Part shown: positions 11,667 to 24,044 of the stretch, in pieces
How the letters are laid out: each line of letters opens with the position of its first letter
Position numbering within the stretch: the first letter of the stretch is position 1
Origin: Oscarella lobularis
Lineage: Eukaryota; Porifera; Homoscleromorpha; Homosclerophorida; Oscarellidae
Assembly: GCF_947507565.1 (NCBI RefSeq)
Contig: NC_089193.1
Coordinates: forward strand, 248,001 to 312,000
Direction of reading: 5' to 3'
DNA: 64,000 nt
Program-made: the position numbers and the translations under genes
Notes under the pieces: model-generated
Database searches by the model: none
Seen by the model: only the letters and a program-made list of their open reading frames with translations
What the model was told of the DNA's origin: nothing

Positions 11667-12727
11667 AGCAGGGGGGAATATCGTTGCGCATGCTCGCCGT
11701 TGGTGAGGTAACAATACGTACTAGCCAATCAGAACGCAAAGATCCCTTCTTCCAAATATTTTTGTCTGGGCCAAGGTGTAGAGGCTTTAGGAACATACCA
11801 CTATCACCTAATCATGCGGGACAAAGCAAAAGCTTTGATTTGAGGACCCACGAATTTTGATACATGCTCAGCGTTAGCAGATAATCGGCCGGTAAGACAA
11901 AAGCCCGACAGCAGCCAGAGAAGACGGTCCTCTATCTTCGCGAATAATAGCTGAAATTTTGCGTACGTTTAGGATGATGTTTGCTATCGCCCGCCCAACT
12001 GGTTTGGCGCATCAATTTAGTAAAACAGGCCCTTAATGTCATTTTAGCGCGTTTGCGTTCTCCGCGGCTGACGCCGACAGTTCGCCGTCTCTAACCGCGA
12101 GACTCACACATGTATGTTTAGCATCAACGTGCACTACCGTGGACGGACAGCGGAGGAACTCACATGTACAGAGTCAGCCGTTACCGGCTTGAATAATCTG
12201 TTTCCTTTCCCTGTGCCCAAGTCAGGCAATGTGAGTCCTCCGCTGTCCGTCCACGGTAGTGCACGTTGATGCTAAACATACTGTGTGAGTCTCGCGGTTA
12301 AAGACGGCGAACTGTCGGCGTTAGCCGCGGAGAACGCGAACGCGCTAAAATGACATTTAGGGCCTGTTTTACTGAATTGATGCGCCAAACCAGTTGGGCG
12401 GGCGATAGTAAACATCATCCTAAACGTACGTGAAATTTCAGCTATTATTCGCGAAGATAGAAGACCGTCTTCTCTGGCTGCGGTCGGGTTTTTGTCTTAC
12501 CGGCCGATTATCTGCTAACGCTGAGCATGTATCAAAAATTCGTGGGTCCTCAAATGAAAGCTTTTGCTTTGTCCCGCACGATTAGGTGATAGTGGTATGT
12601 TCCTAAAGCCTCTACACCTTGGCCCAGACAAAAATATTTGGAAAAAGGGATCTTTGCGTTCTGATTGGCTGATACCTATTGTTACCGCATCTAACGGCGA
12701 GCATGCGCAACGATATTCCCCCCTGCT
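11667..12727. mobile_element. Palindromic (foldback) element, 1,061 bp, with 9-bp target-site duplication; Mutator-like
   Basis: Two arms of about 500 bp are inverted copies of each other and meet near 12197 with a short unique loop (about 12165-12235). The termini read AGCAGGGGGGAATATCG and its complement. The element is bracketed by the 9-bp direct repeat GAGCTGATG at 11658-11666 and 12728-12736. Long terminal inverted repeats with a 9-bp duplication are typical of Mutator-like elements and foldback derivatives. There is no transposase frame, so it is non-autonomous. The homologous place in the other duplicate (about 23089) has a single GCTGATG and no element, which fits an empty site. Confidence 0.85.
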
Positions 12728-12794
12728 GAGCTGATGACGAGTGAAGTCTGGCGACGAACATCCGGGCGACGGTTACTGACGCGCAAAGAAATTT

Positions 12795-13690
12795 TACTTA
12801 GTTCCCGGCTGCGCGTTTATACATATCAAGATGTTCTTCACCACTACTATACGCCTAAAAGCCTATCAAAACTACTGTACCATACCAAAAGTCATGAAAA
12901 CAAAAAAAGCAATTGCAGTGTGAGACAAAGCAAGAGATTATAAAAAAAGAGATAAAACATCTCATTTCCAACTGACACCGTATCCGATAACAAAACGAAG
13001 GTCTTCGTCGAAGTCTTTTCGCGAGCCAAAATCTAGACAAACCAAGCCAGCATCCGTACAAAACAACTACGTACATACCAAAAAAGCAAAAAAGAAGCGC
13101 GTCTGTGTTTGCTTAACCCAGGTCGCACCACGTGGAGGTCCAGACGCTTCGCAACCCAGCCGAACCTCACCAACGGCATGAATTAGATTAGAACCCACCA
13201 TAAGTGAGCGTCCTACCCCGGGAGACGGCTGTCGCCACCGCCGAAGAGACCCGCTCATCGTTTGCTCGACGAGGAGGAGAGCCGGCGAACGCCGACGCTG
13301 TCGCGTGTAAGGCGGAGCGTGTTTTCCTAGTGCAAAAGCCCCTAGAGGTCTTAGGGATGTGCCTCTAATCACTTTCGCACCGTTGCTCCAGGACGATGCG
13401 TCGGAATATCGCTCGACCCTCTGGCTCCCTGTCTTCCAACGACTAACCAAGCGTAGGAGCGAGTTCTCAAGCGACGGGCTCACGTGAAGAGGGAGAGCGC
13501 CGTGCACGACAAAATGTATACTCCCTCGCGAACGATGACGCCGAAGTTTCTCTTATTGGACGTCGGGTGTGCGTAATTAACCGCAACGATATCATGAGAG
13601 AGAGCGTTTCTTTTTGCACCTCTACGCGCAACCAAATAAGGAAAGATTTGGAACGATCACGCGCGTGCAGCGTTTGTCCAAAACGACACG
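12795..13690 (-). repeat. Rpt-A interspersed repeat, partial copy
   Basis: It matches, in inverse orientation, the 3' half of the full copy at 46785-48590. It runs from the terminus GCAGCCGGGAAC (read on the minus strand) through the conserved hairpin segment (about 13332-13384) to the AACGATCACGCGCGTGCAGCGTTTGTCC region. A frame of about 146 codons stays open here (13507-13067) and is shared in part with the other copies; see the finding on this family. Confidence 0.8.
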
Positions 13691-13969
13691 AACTCCAAAG
13701 CTTACCTTCTTGGGCTTTATATCCACTGTGCGACTTGTTGAGCAAGAGAAAACGAAAATTCCGCGGGCGTAACAAAAAGGAATTCTGCCCAGTCTCAGAA
13801 AAACACGCCGAAAGCCCAAGAATCCTCCTAGCAACATGCACTTGGATATACTTCGACTCGAAGCGTTTATTTCACTGACAAAGTCCTTGAGCCAAACCCT
13901 GCTAAGCAAGCTAGTGTTGTCCAATCGAAGCCAGTGCGTAACGGAGAGGGCGGACACGCGTCGCAGGCG

Positions 13970-14697
13970 TCAGCCGTCGCCGCACGGATTGCCGGCAACT
14001 GATCGACCGAGAAAGGCGTTCAACGACGCTACGGGATAGTCGAAGTCGAGAGTCTCATACTGCAACCGATTGCGACGGATCAAATCGATGAGCGGATCGA
14101 CGTATAACAGCGCGCGTCGACTGTGACGGGGCAAAGTCGATCAAACGCGATCGACCAGTTTTTCACCTTGTACGCACGAAATCGTCGAGCGCCAAGATTT
14201 CCGCTGCGACAACCGGGACGTCATCGAGACACTTTCAGCTTTCGGCGTCGCGATGAGGCGACGGCTCGTCTCGTTCCGGAGTGGCGAGTCGCGACGGCGC
14301 GAACACGTTCGAATCGTTCTCGGGCAACAGATCGCGAACCATATTTCGTTCGCGTTTCGTTCGCTCGTCGCTTCGCCGTTCGAGGGAGTGAACAGATGTT
14401 CGATATCGGAGCCGGATTCGAGTAGAGAGCCTAATGGCGGTACGCTTGTCTGCGTCATTGGCCAATGAACACACGAGCAATGTATTTGGTTGCCCTATCA
14501 CATTAGTGACGTAGTAATAAGATTAAGCTTCACAGCGCTTACTTGAAGACCGCGAGCCGTTTTGTCTAGAATGGGCCTTTCTTTCGACAAAGCGCCACGA
14601 AAGGATTGAAAACCTTTCGGCGTAACCATGTTCGCGGAGCAGAAATGTTGCATCGGAGAAGCTCTTGGCGAAGCGCCTAGTGCAACAATTACACTTA
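13970..14697 (-). CDS. Probable exons of an unrecognised gene (possibly decayed)
   Basis: Several minus-strand segments look coding with splice sites. About 14697-14546 follows an acceptor CACTAG and encodes RFAKSFSDATFLLREHG, ending at GTAAGC. About 14460-14170 has two overlapping frames (one containing LLESGSDIEHLF, the other VRDLLPENDSNVF) and then LDDVPVVAAEILALDDF. A 46-bp intron (14166-14121, GT...CAG) joins this to a last exon (14120-13970) that encodes RRALLYVDPLIDL and DFDYPVASLNAF and ends at TGA. I cannot join the middle part without a frame change, so it may be broken, or an intron may be hidden. No family is recognised. It lies between the two blocks of the segmental duplication and is absent from the other copy. 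Confidence 0.4.
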
Positions 14698-14924
14698 ATT
14701 GCATAAAACGTACCGACTTATTTACAGAAACCCCCAACTCTCCCGAGCACACGCCTCGGATGTGGCTAGTCTGGGATCCCGAGGCTAGGGACTCCGAGGC
14801 TCGATCGCAATATTCTTTGTTTTCGAAACAGACTGACAGATCGAAAATTATTCTCGAAATATTTGAGATGTTCCTGCGTTCAGTTAAACTGCACTTTGTC
14901 TATATAAATGAACTCCATAATTGC

Positions 14925-16070
14925 ATATGCCAGGTAGAACGTACTTCAACTGGGACACGCCTACTAGTTCCTTTATAGCGGCATTCACCTGGCTTCTCTG
15001 TGCGTCATTTCCTTTGAACTTCATAGTCCGGTCTAAACGCCTATCCTACGCTAGAACCCGAGTTTTCACACTCTCGCATTGTATAGGCAGCTGCCTCATA
15101 TGCCTGTGCGTCATTTTCATCTCCGATTTCGATCCCTCGACCGTTTATGGAGTCAGAAATCAGTTTTCCGCAATCTATCCCGTCAGGTTAGGACAATGAT
15201 CATGCGACGTAAAGCTGAGTGCGCCGTGTGATCCTTAGTAATATCCATACCTACGTTATTAATTTCGTCGCGTCAGAACTTGTCGTCTTTCGCGTCGCTT
15301 TGTCAAATGAACCACGGTATTGCGGACGTACACTGGCACAGGCGTATGCTGATGCTGTAGACTTTTCATTGAAAAGCGTGTAACTCCTATCTCTAAATGT
15401 CGCTTGGTTTCGAGTGAGCAATAGGAATATATACATAAAGAATGATCTTTGTCCGTCGCCCTGCGTCCTGATCACACTCATTGTCCTTCTCACCCTCGCA
15501 TGACTTTGTTCCGTTTTTCTGTAATAAAGCATCCTCTGATTTTCTGCAGAATCCAATCAAATTAAGCAAGAGCCGGAAGCAACTACTGTGTTCGCCACTG
15601 GTAGCTATAAAAGTTCCCCTAACGTCTACTCAGTAAGTACTGAGTTTAGATTTTATCGTGTGATAAAATCAGATTTATGTCTGGACATGGTAAACATGTA
15701 GCGTTTGCGTTTTTCCTTAAACGAAGTGTATTTCTAATGCTGCCTAATTAGAAAACTGTGTATGACCCGGAGTCTTCTCAGCTATATGACCACTTTAAAA
15801 TGCTTGTATTTTCAGGGACTTTACAACGACTATCGTAGTTTAACGATTTTCACTCTTCTGTGCTGCTTTTGGCCTATTGGTCTTATCGCCTTGTCGTTCT
15901 CCAAACAGGTTTGCTTGGCATATTCTAATAATAAGAGCCCTCGTCTTCAATTTAATTTGTAATAAAGACTACCGTTTCATAGGTTCGAAGTCGGGTAGAT
16001 AAAGGAGATTTGAATGGTGCCAGAAGAGCGTCTAGGCGAGCCATGTATTGTAACTGGATTGCTTTTGTGT
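14925..16070. repeat. Segmental duplication, block B, copy 1
   Basis: It matches 24045-25225 in the same orientation and order as block A, including the shared lead-in AACTGGGACA/G and TTGTATAGGCAGCTGCCTCA. It carries the dispanin-like exons annotated separately. Blocks A and B are about 3.6 kb apart here but only about 1 kb apart in copy 2. The extra length here holds the palindromic element, an Rpt-A copy and the unrecognised exons. Confidence 0.8.
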
Positions 16071-16138
16071 GTGGACTGTTGGTTCTGCTAGGCCTTTTTG
16101 TTCGTCTTTTCTTCGCACTCCCTCCTGTTAGTCCGTGA
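15555..16138 (+). CDS. Dispanin / CD225-domain two-helix membrane protein, C-terminus intact
   Basis: Three exons can be joined in phase: up to 15632 (ending NVYS, donor GTAAGT), 15816-15908 (NDYRSLTIFTLLCCFWP) and 15983-16138 (VRSRVDKGDLNGARRASRRA, then a second hydrophobic helix and TGA). This is the CD225/dispanin pattern: helix 1 with a CCFWPIG motif, a basic loop with GDLNGARRAS, and helix 2. The family includes vertebrate IFITM proteins and many invertebrate membrane proteins of unclear role. The start is unresolved. The upstream frame meets a TGA just before CTGCAG, and the ATG used in the second copy reads ATT here (caaATTaag), so a further upstream exon is needed or this copy is defective at its 5' end. 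Confidence 0.75.
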
Positions 16139-16538
16139 TCCCCTAATTAGAATCAGCATTTTTTGTTGTAGCCGTTAGAACACAAAAGAAATGATTCATG
16201 TACTACCTGAAATTTCAAGCTTTAATGATGTAATGAAAAGAAATAACTCCTCGATTTATCCTGGATCCGTCGCGCAGCAGAACGAGCTCATTTGACAGCT
16301 TCGCGCCTAAACGCTCAGTCACCACTTCCGGGACATTCTCGAGAAGCATCATGGGCGAAGCGTCTCTCCGAATTGTGTCGAGATCTTCTCTGTCAGTCTG
16401 ACGACAGTCTATATCTATACAGGCTCGGTCCAGCCTGATAGGCTCGTCCAGCCTGTTGTTCTGTCTAGCGCGCGCGCCATCCCTGCCAACATGCATATGA
16501 TAGCACGTGACTCACGTGCTCAGTGCCAGTTGTGTATG

Positions 16539-17452
16539 CATAGATAGAGGAGAAGGAGGGATAGGAAACTCCCCTATCACGTGACCGTTTTCGTGTCCCC
16601 ATGACTGATGCACAAGTTATTGATCCGTTTCGGAGCGCTTTAGAGCAGATTATTTCAGATAAGGTTGTCGATCGGGATGTTCCGCGGCTTGAACTTCTTC
16701 GTGAAGACGCGAAGACATTTTTGCAGCGCATTTCGGAGGAATCCGTTGGAAAATCGGTCCCCAAGAGCTCCAAATGATATCCTCGGCTGCTTCAACAGCA
16801 CAAAAAAGTTTCGATCGAGCGCAAAAAGGCGAGAAGATGCCATTTCGTCATTCGAAAGTCTCCGAATGACTCGACTTCATTCAATCTGGATTGATATTTA
16901 GCCCTTATACTAGACAGAGTTTTGGGAAGTGGCTACCCTCTGGCATTAGCTTTGCCTTTCTCCCGCAGGGTAGTAAACGTTCTAATCTAAAAAACCCTTC
17001 GAGTGCGGAGTGTACTCTCTGACAAAAGGGGTAGTAGCGCGCGTCGCCATCGCTGAAATCTCGGCTATAGCGAAAGTTAGGGAGCGCAGGCAAGAATAAG
17101 AGCCGTCTCTGTCACTTCTCCTACTCTTTAGACGTGTACTTGAAGCAAAACATGCTTTGGAAAAGGCAAGCTGGCGAAGCTAATAGCGATATTGTGCAAG
17201 CTGTCACGCCGACCGTAATAACTTACACTTACAGGCGCGTGCTTCAAGTGCTTAGGGCTACTAAAAGTACCTTTAGCGGAGCTATAAATTTTGCAAATTT
17301 CTCGTAAAGATCGCTATTCAAACCGATTCAGAAACCCGCGGAAAAGGCAAATATGTACGGGACAATTGTCACTATGACCGCATCAGTCATGGGGACACAA
17401 AAACGGTCACGTGATAGGGGAGTTTCCTATCCCTCCTTCTCCTCTATCTATG
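16539..17452. mobile_element. Non-autonomous TIR transposon, 914 bp, 7-bp target-site duplication
   Basis: The terminal inverted repeats are about 73 bp (left from CATAGATAGAGGAG, right ending CTCCTCTATCTATG) and include CCTATCACGTGACCG. They are flanked by the direct repeat GTGTATG at 16532-16538 and 17453-17459. A 58-codon frame starts inside the left TIR (16601-16777; MTDAQVIDPFRSALEQ) and is rich in charged residues. It could be a fragment of a captured or former transposase exon. A related TIR occurs at 39870-40748 and a remnant at about 11384. Confidence 0.8.
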
Positions 17453-17459
17453 GTGTATG

Positions 17460-19225
17460 GGAGTAAGCGCAGTTAGGAAGTCACGTGATCGGTCTTTCGA
17501 ACACACCCATCGGCTTTGGAACAGCCTCTCTAACTCTGTTATCCGTTATCGCACAGATACGTGCTATATACCGTTGGAAAGCTTAAAGCCTCCTCCATCT
17601 CGCTAAATTGACGCGATTGTCGTAGATTGCATTCTCGCTGAGATATCGCCAGTAGAGTACAGAAGGGTAGCGTGATCTAGATTGGAACGCACGTTTTTTC
17701 TTAGCCAACCGTTTCTACGCCTTCAAACGCCACCAAATCGTGCATGCAGTCTTCCTGCATTGCTATCTCTAAGATTCGACCGTTAGGTAGTTATCAACTT
17801 CTAAAAGGAATTTGCCATTGAAGATCATGAGATATGAGAAAGCAATCCGGTTGCACAATTTCAAGCTATAACGGTAATATGTGTTTTTTCTACCTGAAAG
17901 TACTATAAACCACATCTCTTTTCTCTTGGTTTAGTATAATTTTTGGAAATTTCTCGCAAAAAATTTAAAATTTGACTAGGCTTGTTCGAGAACTTATTTT
18001 CTTCAAAAAATGTCACTCTAAACAACGTTATATGATCAAAAATATCACGACTTAGCAGTTTGAGAGTTTAGGATGAGACATACTAGAAACTGCTTGAACC
18101 TCACTCACTGCACCCAATTTCACGCAACTCGTCAATGACGTAGACGAGTAGTCTCGAGTCCAGCCCCTTCGCCACGTAATTGTGGGAAAGGGTTTTGTAG
18201 CTGGTGGTCCCGCACTGCAAAGTGCGTGCGGACCAATCAGAGATCGATGTTGCAAATAGATGGCGTCAGCCTACGCACACGTCACACGCACACCCTCTTC
18301 TCGTCTCATCCATCCCAGCAATGACTCAGCGTTTCGTGTCGGATGTGGAAACGGTCCTTGCACTTGGGAATCCGTCTCCCCGTGCTGAGCGGAACCATGC
18401 ACCGTAATTATCTGCACTGCCCTGTTACTACGTAACCGTGCATAATGCAATTAGGCGCATAACGGATTGGTTGAAGAATAGGCCGTGGTACCAGACCCTT
18501 TCCCCCACAACCACGTGGTGAAAGAGCTAGATTCCAGACTAGTAGACTAGTGTGTCCTGGCCAGGCCCTTCTCCTCTCCGTGACATCCGAGATCAGAGGT
18601 GAAGGGACTGGCCTGCGAGGCAACTGTACAGCTAGGGATGTGACTCTGCCAGAAGACAGGAAAGACATAGTGTAGCTTTTCGCTTCATAGCCGCAACTAC
18701 ATGCTCACATTATGTTTTGGGATAAGTACCGTTTCGAAATCTAGATTCCGCGCGCTAAACGATAAAGACGTCTTACGCTACTTCTGTACCTTTCACTTCA
18801 AAGTAATCCTTCGGGATACTTTCTGCCGGGTGAAACACCCCACTGTGGCAAAGAAACAGTACAAACCAAAGAAAGAAGGACGACATTGTATCAGGTGAGG
18901 ATGGCGCCAATCGACTAAAAGCTTTCAAGGTAAGGCAGTGTACTTCTAAATTGTGAAGACTCCTAATACGTTGCAGTGAGCCAATCACAAAAGATCCTCG
19001 ACCCCGCCTACAGTAGAATCCAACAAAATAATGAGTGCGGGAGACGAACTGTCGCACAAGCGAGGCGACTCGCCCTAGAATCGAACGCGACATCCTAACG
19101 CAATGAAGACCGCAAATTAATTACGTGGGCACGTGACCTCAAGGAAGCTCGCTCATTGAGCACTGCTGGACACGCCCTGAGACACTTTAGAGGGTGCGCG
19201 TTTCATCAGACCGTCCCTCTCCTAG
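17460..19225. other. Intergenic stretch; one interspersed repeat
   Basis: I see no gene here. About 18700-19020 is a diverged copy of 54495-54800, sharing GATAAAGACGT, TACTTTCTGCC and GAGCCAAT blocks in the same orientation. An imperfect inverted pair around 18165-18200 and 18490-18530 (GTGGGAAAGGG against CCCTTTCCCCCAC) suggests another small foldback remnant. The rest is unassigned. Confidence 0.5.
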
Positions 19226-19227
19226 CG

Positions 19228-19810
19228 ACGAGGGCTAGGGACCAAGACGTGCGATTCTGCACAGTAGATGCACATGACTCTCGTTCTCTGTAGAAGCAAG
19301 TGTGTGGAAGCTCGCAATTGATGAAGAAAAATCTTAAAATTAGGTGTTAGAAACCCGGTCCCACCTTTGTGTTTTGGAAATACCGTCGCCCTTTCAAAGC
19401 TAAAACGATATTTGTTTGACAAAATCCAGAAAGCCTTCGAGAATTTTCTGGCACGTTCCAAGGTAGCATTCGTCTACATACAAGGTTTCGGTTGAATTTC
19501 AGCAGTTGAAGAAGAAGATCAGTCCTTTCTTCAACGGGCTAATATGCTGAAACTCCATAGAAACTCTTCCATGTAGGCAGATGTTACTCTATAGGATGTA
19601 CTAGAACAATTCTAGAAGGTTTTCTAGACTTTTTCAAAACGAAAGTAGTAATTGCAAAACAGAAACACCTGAAAAGGTGCAACCAGGTTCATGGTAAATT
19701 ATTTTTTCTTCGATTTCGAGCTTCCACATAAGAAGAAAACAAGTGAGGTTGTACGTCATTTGTGTCTTTACTGCGCAGATTCACAAGTCTCGCGAAGGGT
19801 CAGGCCCTTT
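19228..19810. mobile_element. Short TIR/foldback element, about 580 bp (uninterrupted family member)
   Basis: The left end (AGGGCTAGGGACCAAGAC, then ATTCTGCACAGTAGATGCAC) is mirrored at the right end (TACTGCGCAGATTCACAAGTCTC). The interior is itself semi-palindromic around 19510. The same ends and interior occur at 26999-28904, where a second element is inserted. This copy is diverged and non-coding. Confidence 0.7.
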
Positions 19811-19959
19811 GACAAGGCTTACGAACTTGGTTAGCTGCCAACAAACGGAGTTTTTGGAAAAATCCAGCTAACGAAGTTCGTGGGAGAGGCCTCCATGGGT
19901 ACGGGGCTAGTTTAGACGTACGATGTCAAAAGAGACGGCGATGCTCTACGCACTACCAT

Positions 19960-21880
19960 AAAAGGAGAAATTACGTGTGTGCAGCGTTTATCCCAAAAAA
20001 AGGGAAACAAGAGACGAACACGTGCACGCTTGCATGCACGTGCGCCATGTTCGACGTGACGTCAACGTTTCGTTCACGATCGACGAAACGAAACGAAACG
20101 GGAAGGGAAAAACGCTCAATCTCATTCAATCGAGTTCACCTTTCGAAACGAACGCAGCGAACTCGATCGGTCGAATTAATCGCAGTGCGATAGATATGAC
20201 TCGAGATTTTGAAACATGTACATTTGTGCAATGTGAATTTTTAGGAACAGCGTCAAATTATGGAGCAACTGCTCGCTGCATTTTTGCATGTAGGAAATAA
20301 CGAGAAACGCGCTCGCTCACCTGCGCGTTTCGATTTTCGAATGACGACAAATGCAGTCACTGTCCGAGACGCTTCGACGACGATTACAGCTTATTTCCAT
20401 CTATTTTCGGTTCCGGAGAGAATCGATCGTCTAAATCGCTTAATTAAAAATCCCCCCCTCCCCCCTTGAACTGAAAAGCAAGATCTACGCGCACCACCAA
20501 AAAATGCTCCGCGTGCAGCGATTGGAAGAAAAAACAGGAACAAGATCTAGACAAACAGCAAGATATCGAATATGTGCATGACGTCACCGTTTGGAATTTT
20601 CGTTCGCTATCTGCAGTATCTCAACAAAACCGGGACGAAACGCAACGAAAAACGCTTAAGGAGCTTAGAGTCGAAGCAGAGAAACCTTTTCGTTGCATAT
20701 GTAGAATCGAGAGGAACGCGCTCGCGATTCACCATGCGTTTTGCTTCCATGAGAACTGTCAGGACCGCTTTGACGACGATTCCAGCGCATTTCGACCTAT
20801 CTTCGGTCGCGTAGGGATATTCGATCGTCTACATCGCGTGAAATGGGCTCAGTTATATCTGCGATGAGAGAGAGCATAGTCGAGCGCGCTAACGTTGATG
20901 ACGACAGAGCTAGAGGAGAATGCGGCGTTGTGCGTACCCGGCAGCGACGAGCCTCCAACTGCAAGACGGTCGTTCAACTTTCTCCACGCTCAATCGCGTT
21001 TCGACTTGATCGTGCCGTCAAATGGGATCAGACACCTGCACAACGTGAGAGACGACTTCAGGTAATGAACAGCAACCACCGGTCACTTGCTCCTGAACGG
21101 CAATATACATTAGTATGAGAAACCGGTGAACCACAACGGAATGAGTAGTACAGAATCTCACTTGATCCAAATAAGAACGACATTCGACTTTCAGATTTCC
21201 ACATCATAACACATGGTCCATTGGATACTGGATGTATGAAGAAGCTTGCACGCTCAGAGAAAATTAATATATCTGACGCACACTGCGGGATTCTTTCTCG
21301 TACGTGACGTCATAAGTTAGTGACGTGCCGTTCCTTGAGGGAGCCGTAATTGATTCTTCACAGCGCCGTTTAAATTGACAGGCAAAGATCGCATTTCTTT
21401 TCTCAAAGAACAATAGTCGACAAAATAGATGGGGCCCTCTTTGAGAGTTCATTACACCCGGGCCGTGGGACTTTTTATCAGAGCGGTCGCTGAGGTTCAG
21501 CTCTCCAATACAAGCAAGTGCGTGCCTAGAATCAATGATAAACAGCTTTCTAATATATCTATTGCGTACCCAAGAATGAAAGATAACGAACCTAGCTCTC
21601 AGAGCACCTGCAAAGCTTCACTGAAGGCAGATAGATATGTGCAATATGATGTTTGGGGTAAGTTTTTGCTGCATTTAATAGCGGGAATGGAGAGAAACTC
21701 GCTCTCTCACCTGTGCGTTTTACTCTTTGAGTGAGCAGACACTGTTTGAACAGCTTTGACGTCGATTTCATACTAATTCCATCCATTTGCGGTCGCCTTT
21801 AGGAAGAATCGTTCGTCTACATCGCAGAAAAGAACACATTTGACGTCTAGCACGCTAACAAAGATGGCCGGAAAAAGACC
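19960..21880 (-). repeat. Cluster of three Rpt-A fragments
   Basis: Three minus-oriented pieces of the 5' half of Rpt-A are visible: about 19965-20450 (from GTGCAGCGTTTATCCC), about 20560-21010, and about 21640-21880. Each carries the segment that reads, on the plus strand, CGCGTTTTGCTTCGAATG or a close variant. The region between (21010-21640) holds no recognisable gene. The short frames here are not conserved. Confidence 0.6.
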
Positions 21881-21887
21881 GAAGGAA

Positions 21888-23090
21888 CACACACACGTGA
21901 TCAAAAGCCAATCACAGGAGCACTAATTAGAGTTGTGTGTATCGGGTTTCAAAACTCCTCCGGCCATGTACCATCTGGCCGCGAAGAGTGGCCTTTGAAT
22001 TCGCGCTTCTATTGGCTTGCGATCGCGTGCCATTATATAGGCGAATCACACTACTACGACCAACGCTCGCCGCATTTCGCCTCAGGCACTGCCCCACCCT
22101 CTAGCTCTAACTAGCGTATTCCACTCGCCGTTATACTATACATAAGCCCCTGAAAAACGTTTCTCATCTATCACACAGGTAACCAGGTATTAAAAATCAG
22201 ACAGTTCAATTTCGCCAAAAACACACGGGTTTTGATTTCTTACTGTTTGCCCAAAAGAGAGCGAAGAGAGTGGCAAAGGCTCGCCAACGACAAGAAAATT
22301 CCATCTTCTCGATCCTCTGCTAACTTCCTTCGATCGCTTTGACTATTCCAATGCGCGAGTGCGATAGCCCTACTCGGTGAGTAAACAGAGGCAATCGCTC
22401 CGCTTGGTACCAATGCCTCACGCGTATCACATTTGAGCCCGAAGTTTTCATTGGGCAACGAACACGTGAGAGCGTGATCTGTCCATTAGGCGTTTAGGAA
22501 CCGACCGTGATCATATTATAAACGGAGAGATGATCATAGGCGATTGTTTGATTCCGTATCTCCTTGTTGTTTTCAATCGTTTGCCTGCTCTATCTCACCT
22601 AGTATGCCCATACCCTTTCCCTCAGACCCCGACAGTAGGTGAGGCCCCTTTTGAGGGATCAGTACCGCCCGGGACACTAAACTTTTGCTCGCACCGGCCC
22701 CTGAGAGTATTGCCCGCGCGAATATACTCTAGCCGAAATGAAACATCCCTAAGCTTTCCCTCAGTCGTCGGAGAAAAGCATTCGACTGACAAAGGAGGAG
22801 AGACGAGCGTCGAAAGAGTCAAGCTTAATTAAATTAGGCTCTTTCGCGATGGGAAACGGTTGAGACGCGTCGACTGCGACTGTGCAGTGTAGCCTGTACC
22901 AGTACCTTTAAACTGATCGATCAACTCGCGTCTTCCAGCCTCTCCTTCCGTTTTGCCACTCGAAAAACTGCTCGTGAGACCTCTTAGGGGACCTCACTTT
23001 TTATCGAGTCATGTCATTACCGAATTCGACTCACGAACAGCAAGTTCGGAGAGCGGCATGAGCTCATTTCGGCTAGAAAATCCGCGTCGC
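21888..23090. repeat. Segmental duplication, block A, copy 2
   Basis: This is the same-orientation partner of 9966-11310, lacking about 115 bp found there. It ends with GGCTAGAAAATCCGCG, followed by an unoccupied version of the site where copy 1 received the palindromic element (GCTGATG, about 23089). The following 23110-24040 is unassigned AT-richer sequence with short frames only. Confidence 0.8.
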
Positions 23091-24044
23091 TGATGTCGAG
23101 TGACGTACGTCTTGTCGACATATATCCGGGCGACCGTTACCGAGTCACTAAACTTCCAAAATGACCATCTCGCGCTAATCCTCCCGAAAATTAAATTTTT
23201 TTAACTTCTGGGTTTTGTTACCCGTTATTAAAAAAAAGACACTTCACGCAAGCATTTTAGTAGAAAAGCGAATTAAATCGCTTCTCCCATTCGTCAGAAA
23301 AAAGATGATTTCTGAGTTTGCGAGTCGTTTTGAATTTTGCAACTTTTTGGCTTTCTATGAGCATTGCGCCAAACCCCGCCTATTGTTTTCTGTATTTGCT
23401 ATTTATATTTTCGTAATTACGATTTGCGATTGATGCGATCGTTCTCTCGGAAGGGCAATTTTTCTCCAATTAGGTCCTCCTCGTTTTCGCGATTTTTCTA
23501 TGTCAGCGTACCCTATAGTTCGAATTTTTTAATTGATGTTAAGGGAAGGGGTAGATCTATCTTTTCATAATAGGGATTTCTGAAACCGATCTTTTTCCTG
23601 GCGTTTGCATCCTTTCAAATGGGTGAGGCTCCGGAGCTTTGGGAACCAAAAAAATGTCGCAATAAAATTTTTCTTTGACATGTGATTACATAGTGTGAAA
23701 CTGAAGAACAAGTAGTTAGAACTATCTTTGCAGATAAGGAGAGCATCTTCTATGTGGTGAAAAGAGACTGTGACGAAGAGGTAAAAATTTGGAAGTCGCA
23801 GAACAGAGAGCTGCTCAATATTTTGAAAAGAAGCGCTTCAAAGGCATTGAACTTCAACTTGGTTGGGGGCAAACTAGATAATCTAGAGAAAGTGGTAATA
23901 GAGCGATCGACGCAAATAATAACCAGCATCAGCGACACGGTATTTTACGCACCTGTATTAAATGCACCTGTAGTAAATATTTTGGGACTACTCTTGGTGC
24001 TACTCGAGCTGAACCTTCGGCGCTGGTCGTTGTGCGACTGTTTA

